In this document: positions 19,741-30,464 of the stretch, one piece after another
Numbering within the stretch: the stretch's first letter is position 1
Layout: each line of letters starts with the position of its first letter
The notes under the pieces: generated by a model
Database searches by the model: none
Told to the model about the DNA's origin: nothing
Seen by the model: the letters and a program-made list of their open reading frames with translations, nothing else
DNA from: Madurella fahalii
Lineage: Eukaryota > Ascomycota > Sordariomycetes > Sordariales
Assembly (NCBI GenBank): GCA_029876055.1
Contig: CM056879.1
Span: 1,116,001 to 1,180,000 of the forward strand
Reading direction: 5' to 3'
DNA length: 64,000 bases
Program-made: the position numbers and the translations under genes

Positions 19741-20034
19741 TGTCAAAAGGATCATGTGCCAAAGGATCAGGATCACAGGATCTAGTGTAGGAGCCAAGCC
19801 TATATACTCTATTGAGCTAAGGAAGACTGGCAGCTAACTGCGCCACGGTACGAACGTTATCCTGTACGCGTATCTCGTCTATAAAAGGAGTAAACTCTCC
19901 AGCAAAGATAGACGGACAGAGGAGAGTAACAGAACACAAGAGGGACAATCAACACAATCAACACAATCAAGACAAGACACATAAAAATCCTGAACTGTCA
20001 TTTCCCAAGATTCAGAGGTGCCGTGTTTCCGACA
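19741..20034 (+). mobile_element. Solo LTR, family 1 (copy 3)
   Basis: A 294-bp LTR (TGTCAAAAGG...TTCCGACA) flanked by the perfect duplication GTCCC (19736-19740 and 20035-20039). The TATAAAAGG box is present. Confidence 0.9.
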
Positions 20035-20801
20035 GTCCCTACTCTCGCTACTCTCGCTCTACTCTTTTACTCTGCTCTCTATACTCCTCTCCTCTCTACT
20101 TAGTCTTCTATATTAGATAAACACCCTGTAAATAGCACCTTCACTGCTCCTATAGGGTCTCTATATATACTAACCCTGTTGATATATAAGTTTAGAAAAT
20201 AAAAGAGCTATATATAACTCTAAGCTATAACTCTAAGCTTAAGCTAATATTCTCTTAGCTATATAAGTGGGTTTATATATTGCAATTAATTTGATTGATC
20301 TTAAAATAAGATTGAGATATTGAAACCTAGCTCTATACAACTAGATCTAAGATATCTATATTATACTGAGTCAGACACTGATTTAGATTACTGTGATCCA
20401 AAGTTACAGATCACAGTGATTAGTATCTATACTCATATAACAGTTTCCTATTCTGGTACCTAGAACTTAGGTCTGAAACTGTAGATCTAGATCACTTTGA
20501 TTTGATGTGATTAAGTGTAATCTGAGAACTCAGATTACTGAAATTTATATACTGAGATCTATATCCGTAGATCTAGATCCGAGTAGTTCAATGCAAGGAA
20601 ATATGGATAAGAGGGAGTTTGCCCTCGTCTCTAAATCCTAGGTTGAGATGTAATAGACAGATTAATAATATAGGTATATATATATACATAATCAATACAT
20701 ACAATCAATTGTACTTACTTTAGAAAAAACGCTTTACATTTGAGATTTGAACCCTGAATCTCTACTCTATCAATCTACCTACCTACTACTATACTTGTAA
20801 A
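20035..20801. other. AT-rich spacer with clustered palindromes
   Basis: No coding sequence is readable. A CT-rich stretch (20035-20110) gives way to AT-rich DNA with several inverted repeats: ACTGTGATC/GATCACAGT at 20390-20398 and 20409-20417, and a 10-bp arm palindrome with a 2-bp spacer at 20517-20538. AGATCTAGATC-type words recur. It is probably RIP-decayed repeat DNA. Confidence 0.4.
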
Positions 20802-21064
20802 TGTCAAAAGGATCATGTGCCAAAGGATCAGGATCACAGAATCTAGTGCAGGAGTCAAACCCACGTACTCTAGTCAGCTAAAGCAGGCTAGTAGCTGACT
20901 GTGCCACTGAACAGGCGTCATCTTATACGAGTATCTCGTCTATAAAAGGAGTAAACTCTCCAGCAAAGATAGACGGGGGGGACACACAATGAACACAATC
21001 AAGAGAAGACACAAAAACCCTCAACTGTCATTTCCCAAGATTCAGAGGTGCCGTGTTTCCGATA
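20802..21064 (+). mobile_element. Solo LTR, family 1 (copy 4)
   Basis: A 263-bp LTR with the perfect duplication GTAAA (20797-20801 and 21065-21069). Its last bases read GATA instead of GACA, a C-to-T change. Confidence 0.9.
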
Positions 21065-22283
21065 GTAAATTGTACTCTCAATTGCAAGAGTCTCCTGCTC
21101 TTATAGGTTAAGTAGTCTCATCCTAATCTTCCGCTTCTCACCTTACCTAGTACTAGGTAAAAAGGAGGTTTTACCTCTTGATAGTGTTTAACAATACTAT
21201 ATCAATATTCTAAAGGTATTCGACTATATAAAGACGAAGGCTCTCTCTAGTTAGAGAACTGCTATAATTGTAATATAGTCCTCGAATACAGATATCATCT
21301 AAATACACTCGATAGACGTTGGGAATTAAGTTGTTGAAGACTTATATTATAGCTCTCTAGAACTAGGCTAGCGAATTTGTACTACTTTATAGCAACGTTG
21401 TAAAACGAAGTAGTCGAATAGAAGTTGAGAAAGTTGTCAAATCTCTATTTCTCTCGTTAAGACTAATATAATCATAACCTGAGAAGATATTGAGTAAAGA
21501 GAGGAACAGATATCCTCTAAAGTCCTCGTTGAATTCCTTGTAGCTTAGTGGTGTAAAAGTATCCCAAATAGTGACCTTATTGGCTTTTTAGACATTATTA
21601 ATTAGCTATAAACCTCTGTCCTTCTTAATAACGAGGAACCAGTTGTTTATATAGACCCTATAGCCTTTTCCGAGGATCTTTCAATATAGTCATTGTTGTA
21701 AAAGATCAATTACCTTAGGTATTAGAGGTTTGGGAATTGGGATATACTTCAACTTCTAGATTTGTATAAAATCGTCTTAATAGACTAAAGAGAAATAATT
21801 TCTAAGTTAATTCACCTATATTCTGAAAATTCCTAGGCCAATACTATCTCCTTATTATACAGAATATAGGTAAATATCTAGATCTCTATGTTACTTAGAA
21901 TGCCTGAGACTTTAGCAATGATCTTATCAAGGTGTTCCTTTATAAACTATGATCTCTCAAGGAGTCTACTAAACTGTAGGGTAATAAGTTCATCCTATTT
22001 AAACCTAAATCTCATCTTGGCTTCGATAGCTACTAGGTACTTCTCTCCTCTAATAGGGATCTTTTTCTAGAACTGAACTATTCAATAATATATTATTAAC
22101 TAGCTAGACCTTAGTAGTAACAGTCTTCTGTATTATAAAGAAATGCAGTACCTTCTTCAATTCCCTCTTTTCTTAGTATCTCTTCATCTAGTTAGAGGAG
22201 GGGAGTATTTAGTTAAATAAAAATAGGAAAATCAATAATCTAGAAAGAGTAAAGAAGTATATTCAAGGAAAAGTATATAGAGA
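21065..22283 (-). pseudogene. Second gypsy-type RT remnant (RIP-decayed)
   Basis: The minus-strand translation gives a fragmented RT with KKDRGL-, NKVTI-, and FSGYDYI-like segments (around 21640-21450). This is a different gypsy lineage from the element at 17.4-18.8 kb, judged by the RT motif spacing. Frequent stops and high AT content rule out function. Other domains could not be read. Confidence 0.5.
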
Positions 22284-22823
22284 TATAAAGAGAGTTGTTC
22301 TGGGAACACATTGAGGGAGATGGACTATGATATCTTAGTACCGAAAAGGGTTCGATCAGTAGGTGATAGCTTTACGAACAGCCTTCTATTGTCATTGACT
22401 ACACAGAGACTGATCCTTACGGATCAGAAGTTCCCCGTATAAGAGGGTTTTCCACAGGGTTCTTATCTACCCTAGTACAGTGACATGTCAAAAGGATCAT
22501 GTGCCAAAGGATCAGGATCACAGGATCTAGTGTGAGAGCCAAGCCCATGTACTCTATTGAGCTAAGGAAGACTGGCAGCTAACTGTGCCACTGTACGGAC
22601 GTTATCCTGTACGCGTATCTCGTCTATAAAAGGAGTAAACTCTCCAGCAAAGATAGACGGGACAGAATAGAGAACATAGGGACAATCAACACAATCAAGA
22701 CAAGATATATAAAAATCCTCAACTGTCATTTCCCAAGATTCAGAGGTGCCGTGTTTCCGACATGACATCATCCACCGTCATTCGGCCGGTTTCCCCGGTC
22801 TAGCCCAGAGGGCTCTCATTACA
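22284..22823 (-). mobile_element. Family 2 LTR in reverse, split by a family 1 LTR
   Basis: A reverse copy of the 16373-16623 LTR, whose last part (22763-22823) is separated from the rest by the family 1 LTR at 22486-22762. Ends read TATAAAG (mutated TGTAAAG) and ATTACA. No duplication is visible around it; the right side adjoins a truncated family 1 LTR. Confidence 0.75.
22486..22762 (+). mobile_element. Solo LTR, family 1 (copy 5), nested in a family 2 LTR
   Basis: A 277-bp LTR flanked by the perfect duplication TGACA (22481-22485 and 22763-22767), inserted into a family 2 LTR. This gives a relative age: family 2 inserted here before family 1. Confidence 0.9.
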
Positions 22824-23055
22824 CCTATATACTCTATTGAGCTAAGGAAGACTGGCAACTAACTGCGCCACTGTACACATGTCATCCTATACGTATATCT
22901 CGTCTATAAAAGAAGCAAACTCTCCAGCAAAGATAGACGGGACAGACGACAAGGAAGATACAGGGACAATCAACACAATAAACACAATCAACATAAGACA
23001 CATAAAAATCCTAAACTGTCATTTCCCAAGATTCAGAGGTGCCGTGTTTCCGACA
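22824..23055 (+). mobile_element. Truncated family 1 LTR (copy 6)
   Basis: The last 232 bp of the family 1 LTR, including the TATAAAAG box and the TTTCCGACA end. The first 50 or so bases are missing where it meets the family 2 LTR. Confidence 0.8.
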
Positions 23056-23435
23056 GATCTTTAGCAGTAGCAGCGATCTTCTTATAGCTATAGCGAGATA
23101 GTATAGAAACTTAAAGGCGATTATCCTCTTTATTGAATTCGTCTTTAGTATTCTGTATACGATAATTGATAATAGCATGAGCTATATCAATAAGAATTAT
23201 AAGGTTAACGGAGTTACTAACTATTCTAGTAGCAGCCTATAATCGTTAATAAATTCTCTGTCAATTCGCCGAAAAATATATACAAACTTACCGGCATATA
23301 TAACTCTTCCTTTATATTATAGTAGGAGTAATATAAGGAGATCGACTACTCGAAAGAGCAGTTAATTATAAGGACCTCGCTAGAGCGAGGATTGGTATTT
23401 TTAAGCACCGAGCAAATACATTTTATACATAGTAT
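23056..23435. other. AT-rich decayed repeat DNA
   Basis: No gene. Minus-strand frames have fragments that could be retroelement Gag or Pol, but none carries a diagnostic motif. Confidence 0.4.
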
Positions 23436-23698
23436 TGTTGGAAACACGGCACCTCTGAATCTTGGAAATGATAGTTGAGGATTTTTGTGTGTCTTCTCTT
23501 GATTGTCTTTTTGTGTGTCCCTCCCGTCTATCTTTGTTGGAGAGTTTGCTCCTTTTATAGACGAGATACACGTACAGGATGACGTCTGTACAGTGGCGCA
23601 GTTAGCTACCAGTCTTCCTTAGCTCAATAGAGTACATGGGTTTGGCTCCCACGTTAGATCCTGTGATTCTGATCCTTTGGCACATGATCCTTTTGACA
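23436..23698 (-). mobile_element. Family 1 LTR in reverse (copy 7), no matching TSD
   Basis: A 263-bp copy with ends TGTT (mutated TGTC) and GACA on the plus strand. The flanks AGTAT and CTATA do not match, unlike copies 1, 3, 4 and 5. Confidence 0.85.
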
Positions 23699-24262
23699 CT
23701 ATATACAGGAGCAGAGCGAAAAGTAAGCGAAATAATATATAGAAGAGGGCCTAAAGAAAAAAAGTTTTAAGAAAGGTAGAAGAGGAGAGAGGTATTTATA
23801 TCTGAAAAAAGAGGATCAATATACATCTTCAATTTATAGTTATATATAAGCTATATAGTTATAAAGTATATACACTATTTAAGTTCTACGAGAAGAGTAA
23901 TACGTAAAATCAGATAGAAATCCGGACAATTTGACGATAATTCAGAACATATACCGGAGCCAGAAAAGTGGAGTACCAGTACTGCGAGCCGTACAACCTA
24001 CTAAACCCGGGCAGCAACCGAAATTTTACCGAAAATCCCTTGAATATACAAACTTGTCACTCCTCATCAAAGTCACAATCCTTTCTCACCACACAACCTC
24101 CAGGGCAAAGGAGCTATATAAGGTACAGCACTTCAACCCTCATCTAACTTTACGCAGTTCGAACAGCACTCGATACCTACTCGATGTCATCCCAACTACT
24201 ACCCTTCCCTAATTCCAGATGATGTGAACCTGAGGACAGGTTCTACAGAGGGGAGGATAAAT
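23699..24262. other. AT-rich spacer with a promoter-like stretch
   Basis: No supported gene. A 93-codon plus-strand frame at 23931-24212 lacks motifs. A GAGCTATATAAGG box near 24110 followed by a C-rich leader resembles an LTR promoter, so this may be part of another decayed LTR whose ends I could not find. Confidence 0.35.
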
Positions 24263-24513
24263 TGTAATAAGAGCTACTAGACAAGACCGGGAGAACCGGC
24301 TGAAAAACGGTGGATAATATTATTATACTAAGGTAGATAAGAACTCCGTAGGAAACCCTCTAATGCGGGGAACGTCTAATCCATAAGGATCAGTCTCTCT
24401 ATAATTGATAGGAGGCTGTTTACCAAGATATCGCCCTGCTAGTCCAGGTCTCTTCGGTATCAAGACATCGTAATCCATCTCCCTCAATGTGTTCCTAAAA
24501 CAACCCCCTTATA
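24263..24513 (+). mobile_element. Decayed family 2 LTR
   Basis: A 251-bp relative of the LTR at 16373-16623, starting TGTAATAAG and ending CTTATA, with many C-to-T and G-to-A differences, as expected after RIP. No clear duplication at the ends. Confidence 0.75.
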
Positions 24514-24531
24514 ATAAGTCAAAGAGTTAAT

Positions 24532-24922
24532 TGTCAGATAAAACGTAGGTTTAGCATCCTACAACTAACAATCGTGGAGCTCCCCACCTTTTGGGTGTTT
24601 GGTGTAGTTGGCAGTTTGTGACAATTAAGAGTCTCAGTGCCTCTTCGGTGCTAGCTGATTAAAAGGTCGTGGGTTCGATTCCCGCGCAGAGTAGATCTGC
24701 CACCCGGCGAAAAGCGCCAAGACCTTACATAAGCTCGAGACGAGGTGCGGGCAAACGGAGTTGGTGGTCTCCGGGAGGTAAAAGATCTCCAGCCCTAAAC
24801 CCTCAGGATGTCTTTAGAGCTGAGGAGGTGTGTCAGATAAAACGCAGGTTTAGCATCCTACGACTAACAATCGTGGAGCTCCCCACCTTTTGGGTGTTTG
24901 GTGTAGTTGGCAGTTTGCGACA
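24532..24922. mobile_element. TRIM-like element: 92-bp terminal repeats, 207-bp core
   Basis: Two 92-bp direct repeats (24532-24623 and 24831-24922) begin TGTCAG and end GACA, and differ at three positions, all transitions. They enclose 207 bp without an ORF. Flanks are TTAAT (24527-24531) and TTAAC (24923-24927), a 5-bp duplication with one C/T change. The last core bases before the right repeat are purine-rich (GAGCTGAGGAGGTG). The first core bases (ATTAAGAGTCTCA) are complementary to a lysine-tRNA(CUU) anticodon arm instead of a tRNA 3' end. A tRNA-like T-arm (GGGTTCGATTCCC) lies at about 24672-24684. This structure matches terminal-repeat retrotransposons in miniature. Confidence 0.75.
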
Positions 24923-25578
24923 TTAACCTCTATAACTCTACCAATATTGCCTGCACTTCAACGAGACTACTACCAATAGAACCGCCGTAAAGAGAGCTAT
25001 CTAACGGTACAAATATTATCTATTCTACTTAATATCTTCTATTTTGCTGTGACGTGAGGGCTAATTTTGTTCGCAACGGCCTCAGACCAGCTGGCATGAG
25101 TTTTTGTCAATGCGATTTGATTGGCTTATTGAAGTGGGTCTATAAAAGTGGGTCAACAGGTACAAGCGGTACCTCACGCCCAGCAGGTCTGAGCATCTGA
25201 GACTAGTAGGTGAGACAGAAATCGAAAAATGAACTCTTTTGGGCTGGGCCCATGCACGTTGGGAGCTTGGGACTCTGGGGCCCAGGAATCATAGCCCATC
25301 AAGGGTCTCCACGGCATAGACTATGGCAATTTAGTGGAGCTGATCAAGCGTCCTAGACGCCCCGACGCTTCGTACCTCGACTCTATTCGTTACCGCCTGA
25401 GACCTTCTCCACCAAACGATGAGGCACAGAACCAGGGCCTGATCGAATACAAATACGGCCAAGGACCTTCCCTGCCGACGTGTCAGCGTCTTCATTCGGC
25501 TCGTCTGAATCTCGCTCGCTTGGAGCGACACACCGTTGCACGCAACTGCTCGTCGGCGGACCCGGCTGGCATTTCAAG
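24923..25578. other. Upstream region of the next gene
   Basis: The end of the transposon island and then GC-richer DNA with short frames only. It probably includes the promoter and leader of the gene starting at 25579; no specific element is recognised. Confidence 0.4.
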
Positions 25579-26720
25579 ATGCGGTTCACCGTCACGGCCG
25601 CGGTTTTTGCCCTGCTCACAGCGGGCCAAATCACATCTGCATGGCAACGTAAGTAAACCCACAGAAAGCCCTTATCTTGTATTCGCGCCGCAATTGCAAA
25701 CCCCCCCCCCCAAACCCCAAGAAAAAAGGCGACTTGTTAACACCCCGCCCCCTCCAAAACGCAGTCATTACCTACCAGGCCAGCGAGGGCTGTGGCAGCG
25801 AAGCCCCGAACCGCGTGCTGAGCGGCGGGAGCAGCCAGACGGACTGCTACACGATCGGCCAGGCCATGCCGGGCGTGTCGTGCGCGCATTACGACGAGAC
25901 GGGCGCGCCCGACGAGCCCTGCAGCGGGCCCCTGCGGGCCAACTCGGTGCGCGTCGGCCTCGGCGAGAGCTGCGAGTTGTTCGACAGCCCCTCGTGCGAG
26001 GGCGTCCGGTCCTTGGTCCACCGCATCAACGCCTGCGTGTCGATCGGCAGCGAGATCCGCTCGTTTCGGTGTGTAAGTACCTCCTAAACACAGCAGCCCC
26101 CGTATCTAATTTCCCTCTCCCCCCGCCTTCCCTTCCCCTTGCTTTCCCGCCCTGGCTGTGCCACCCCTTTGTTGCTACGATCGTGGGAACTGAAACCAGT
26201 GGCGGGTTGTTGATAGTCCGGCGCGCTGATCGGATAGGGTGGATCGATCGGGTCGGATGATGATGCGAGCGGCGGAACGTCGTCATCGACGTCGACGACC
26301 ACGTCGGCCGCGGCAGGAGGGCCAACCCCGTCGAACGAGCCCGCGGACGGAACGGGCGATGGGTCGTCGTCGGCCACACAAGTCGGACAGGGAGGATCAA
26401 CCGAGTTGAGTGGTCCGCTTAATGGCGAGGCGAATGACTCTTCAATCTCAGCGGGGGCGATTGCCGGCATCGTGGTGGGTGGGATAGCGGCTCTGGTGCT
26501 TGGGCTTGCTGTTGTTCTGTGGCTGCATCGGAGGAGTTTAAGGAACGTTCTGTCTGCCCCTGGACCAATCGGCCCGCCGGTCGCTGAGCCGATCCCTCAG
26601 GAGACCTACTGGAAACAGTCTCATACCGTCCCGCTTGAGTTAAACGGCAATCCAAGAGAGACAGCGGAGTTGGAGGTGCCCGCGGACCACTATGGAACGA
26701 CAGGACATGGACATCGATAA
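25579..26720 (+). CDS. Cys-rich single-pass membrane protein (286 aa, three exons)
   Basis: Exons 25579-25648, 25765-26072 and 26238-26720 sum to 861 bases. Residues 1-21 are a signal peptide (MRFTVTAAVFALLTAGQITSA). Residues 24-126 form an extracellular domain with eight cysteines. Residues 127-195 are a Ser/Thr/Gly-rich, probably O-glycosylated stalk; residues about 198-222 are a transmembrane helix followed by HRRS and a roughly 65-residue cytosolic tail. This layout is that of fungal wall- or surface-sensing single-pass proteins (Mid2/WSC style), but the ectodomain is not a WSC domain I can recognise, so the ligand is unknown. The third exon boundary (acceptor ATAG at 26237) is the least certain; upstream acceptors run into stops. 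Confidence 0.7.
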
Positions 26721-27048
26721 GACTACTAGGTCGCAAGGCTTCTTATATTAGGTTCTTAATAGCACGGCGGAGGAGCCACACCAACAGAGATAATCCAAAG
26801 TTTGTATATATTCTTAGGCTCTCGGACTGGATGTGGCAGACTATATGTGTTACATACCCTCCCGTGTGCAGAGCCTTCGGAGAATCGGCTACAAACCACT
26901 TAGCCTCATGCCCTGGCTCCCCTGCTATCGACTTGTCGCCTATAACTGGAAGGACTCTTCTCCCGGCCATAAGCGGAGTGTCTCTTGCTTCTTCTTTAAC
27001 TCCCGGGCCAGAGAAAGTCAGGCGTCCCTCTAGCAGGTAACCGTATAT
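26721..27048. other. Short convergent intergenic region
   Basis: 328 bp between two convergent genes. No gene or repeat seen; it should hold both 3' ends. Confidence 0.5.
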
Positions 27049-29721
27049 TTACAGATTAGAACCATTGAGGTCATCAAGCATACAACCTCCATCGTCCTCT
27101 GGATCCGATGCGTCATCCAGGTCAGCCCCCGCTTCTGAATAGGGTCCTCCACCGGAAGCCGGCAATTCATCGCCATCGAAGTAATACGGGCAGAGGTGTT
27201 CCAGTCCTTTCCAGAGCTCCTCGAATACTTGCCGTGTGTATTCATGGTTATAGCGAGCCACCCGACGCCCGTACGTCTCCCGAAACCGAGCAACATCGAA
27301 CCCACAATAGGCGAGCGCGACGTCCCACAGATCCCCATGGATGCTGGTGTCGAAGTAGTCCAGCATCGTATAAGCAGCTTCCGCAACGGAGCGACCTAAG
27401 TTATCAACAGCAAACACATCGGCTCCGTGTTGGATAAGGTACGTCAGTGTATTCCGAGCCTGCGCTGGATGTTCCGTGTCGTCCCGGGGTGCCCAGCGCC
27501 TGTGGAGGTTTTCGATGATTATGTGTAAGCATGTCTCGCCGAACAGATTCCGAGCGCGTACATCTGCGCCATTTTCCAAGAGGATCGAGAGCCCTTTGGC
27601 CGTGACGAGTGGGTTGCCGCAGTATGTGAGCAACGGACCCTCTTTGGAAGGAGAAAGTTCGATACTAACAGGGGTTTCGACTGTGAAATAGTCGACGGAA
27701 TGGTTCAAGAGAATCCTTATTTCTTCCTATCGGTTTGCTCTTGTTAGAGTTATCTCGTAGATTAGTACGGCCTAGCTGGCGAGTTCGTCTTACCTCTGAT
27801 CCGAACTGGAATGTGAAACTTAGCGCGTTCCCTAGGTCCCGCCCATTTTCACCTAAATCTGGGATTGTAGGGTCACACCCAGCTTCTAGAAGTAATTTTC
27901 GGCATTCAAGGTTGCGAAGCCATTCGTCGTAATCCGTATATTGGAAAAATGGAAAGGCTGACCCTGTGTAATATCCCGAATGTGGGCGAGGAGCGATATG
28001 ATTCACATCCACTCCATGCTGGATGAGGAAACTGCAAATATCCGGCTGTCTATTCGCATACTTGGCTCTAATTAGCATTTATTGCCCGTCCACTCTTAGC
28101 ACCTGATTACTAGCAGTGTCAACTCACGAAGAGGAGGGAAGCCCCAAATTCATCATGGTCTCTTAGTGAAGCTTGGCCAAGCCTTAGCATCTCTCTGAAT
28201 TCCGTTATTCGGCCCTCCTCAACGAGAGTGAAGACTCGGGACCCATACGGGATGATATTGTTGATGAAAAGCCTCGGTATGACGTTGAAAGTCCCTTGGC
28301 GGTTGTGGTACTGCCATGTCGTTGCATGGAACCCTTGCTGTATCGACCTAATCCGAGGAACGAACCGGATTTGTGTGGCAATCTCTTCAACTTCATCTAC
28401 CGACTTCCATGTCGTGGCTGGTATGGACGGCGCATATGGCCAAACCAGGGTTTTTTTGCATAGCAAGACCGATACCACGCCGAACCCAACGTCGTATAAT
28501 TCTACCTGTGCTTTGGTTACGACAGCACCACCGCCTGTCGTCCACCTTATCTTGCCCCGCGCTGAAATGTGTCAGTTCAATTTGAATCGGGAATTGCCTT
28601 GTTGGTATTCCACTACCTGGCTGATTCACCGCGATCGTTTGTGCAGACAAAAGTACGCTTTGCATAGCAGTTAAGTTCTGTCGAAGGCCTTCAACATTAT
28701 CCCCGGTAGACCTTTCGTACCGGCCGCTGCTTATCGACAGGAAATCCGTAGGGGACGCTAGGAACTGGTTTACCATGACCGTCCCTAGGAGCGCAAGTAG
28801 GGCATTGGTGACGGACTTGGTTTCGTCGGGTCCAAAAATGCCTTGTTTGTCCCTGGTTGCTCTCAGAATGTAATCGATACTGTTGATTAACGTAGCGTAA
28901 CGTAGGTTTTCGTCGTAAGACGGGCCGTCCACGAGCTGCCTTTCATGATTGAATTGTTCAGCAATCATTCCGCACACGCTATCCTCCCGAGACGGCCCAT
29001 GGACCTGCTCTACAAGCTGTTTTAGCATTTGCATTATCTGTTCTCCTTGAGTTGTTGCTTCAGATATAGCGGAATGGACCATGTTTCGTATGTTGCGTGA
29101 CTCAGCGGTGAGCTGCCCCATCGTTTCGTGTACGGCTGTCGTCACGGCCGTTTGCTGCGCGACTATGGTATATTGGGTTTCTCGGATGGCCCGGTGCGTT
29201 GAGAGTTCCTGGCGGACAACGCCTAACTCATCTCGGACTTCAAAAAGAGTGTCACTAGAATGGGTGAGTTGGTAGCGGTAATGGACGTGTCTGTGCCAGG
29301 AGGCGTACCTTTCTAGCGCCTTGAGATGGAGGTTCAAGGCCGCCGTATGCCCAACAACCACGGACCCCATTCTTATCACGTCTTTCTCGTTCAGAAAGAC
29401 CTTGATCTTTCCCCACTTCCCCCCCAGACGCGACCCGCTATCATCGATAGTGAGTTTCTGCAGTTTCTTGGCGAATCTTTCCATGTCGTCGGAGCATTGC
29501 TTGATCTTAGCTGTAAGCGCCTCGTCACGCCGCTCTTCTATGATACGGCATCGGGCAAGTCTCTCTAGAGTTGACTGCAGACCCCGAATGTTTCTTTGAG
29601 CTTGACCGACCTGTCCGCTTCCATCTTTTACCGATGAGAGAATTTCGTGGACGGTTTTGACACTCTTGAGGCCCAGGGTGATAACAGCGATGACGCTGGC
29701 CACAGCGCCGACGGCCTCCAT
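27049..29721 (-). CDS. PigL_N-type N-terminal domain / ankyrin-repeat protein (827 aa)
   Basis: Four exons: 29721-28617, 28561-28128, 28060-27794 and 27726-27049 (2484 bases). Residues 1 to about 230 match the N-terminal domain common in fungal STAND-like proteins (start MEAVGAVASVIAVITLGLKS), helical and coiled-coil-like; the region to about 370 is mixed helix. The C-terminal half has ankyrin-type repeats (for example near residues 475-560 and 640-760: FLIQHGVDVN, LLENGADVRARN, LIQHGADVFAVD). The last 30 residues are acidic. There is no NACHT or NB-ARC P-loop. In fungi such proteins are linked to non-self recognition and cell-death signalling, but the role here is inferred from architecture only. 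Introns are 55, 67 and 67 nt with clear CTGAC/CTAAC branch sites; the second acceptor (AAG at 28061) was chosen because it keeps frame and completes a repeat. Confidence 0.8.
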
Positions 29722-30464
29722 TGCATCACAATGGAATAAGAGGGTGCACTGTCCGGGAGCTGATGAATATTTTTCACGCGCTTAGACAAGGACGGTGAAA
29801 CGCGTCTGAAACATAGAGGATACGACAGACACTTCTGATGTTTAACGAAAAGGCAACCGTCATCTCAGACCAGGCCCCTTTCGTCGGCGGCGGGGGTTTG
29901 CCTTGTGGTCAGCCACAACATGCATTTTAATTATTCCGCCCTCTCTTACCCAATCAACGGCCACTGCTGCCGCACACCGAAAAGGCACAGCCTCAAGCTA
30001 TGGCACGACGCATTTGTATATTGCAAAGAAGATTCTATGACTACTCTAGCTAAGTCTCAAACATCCTGACTTGATGGAAACAACTCAGCTGAAATTTGGC
30101 CGAAAACACAGACTCGGACAGAACGGCGAAGTCAAACACGACTCCAGGCCGGTTATTGCGGGCTGCCTGGATCAAGGGTCCTTGCGTCCCTTTTCGATAA
30201 TGGTCTTCGGAGGTCCGCCGGTGCTTCATGGGATCGGTAAGTGGGGTGCTGCATGGTACGCTTCTGCGAGCGGTGTATTATCAACTCCTCATTAGGAGTT
30301 CTGAGTAGTATCCAAGCCGGTCGCAGTCTGAGCACCCTCCCTATTAGGTAATGGTATATTTCAACTGGCTAATCGGGAGTTTGCACCCTTTAAAGTCCGA
30401 TGCTTATATTTACTCTCAGGTTCCCGTCCCGCCGACTTACCGGTAAGCCATCGGTTGCTACCTA
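29722..30464. other. Intergenic region between two minus-strand genes
   Basis: 743 bp with only short frames; contains the promoter of the ankyrin gene. No repeat or RNA gene recognised. Confidence 0.45.

Noticed and set aside
5403..23698. CRISPR-like or satellite array from the recurring 270-bp sequence
   Set aside because: The copies are dispersed, in both orientations, with individual 5-bp duplications; they are LTRs.
24640..24700. Functional tRNA gene
   Set aside because: Only a T-arm is convincing; no acceptor stem, D-arm or anticodon arm can be folded around it.
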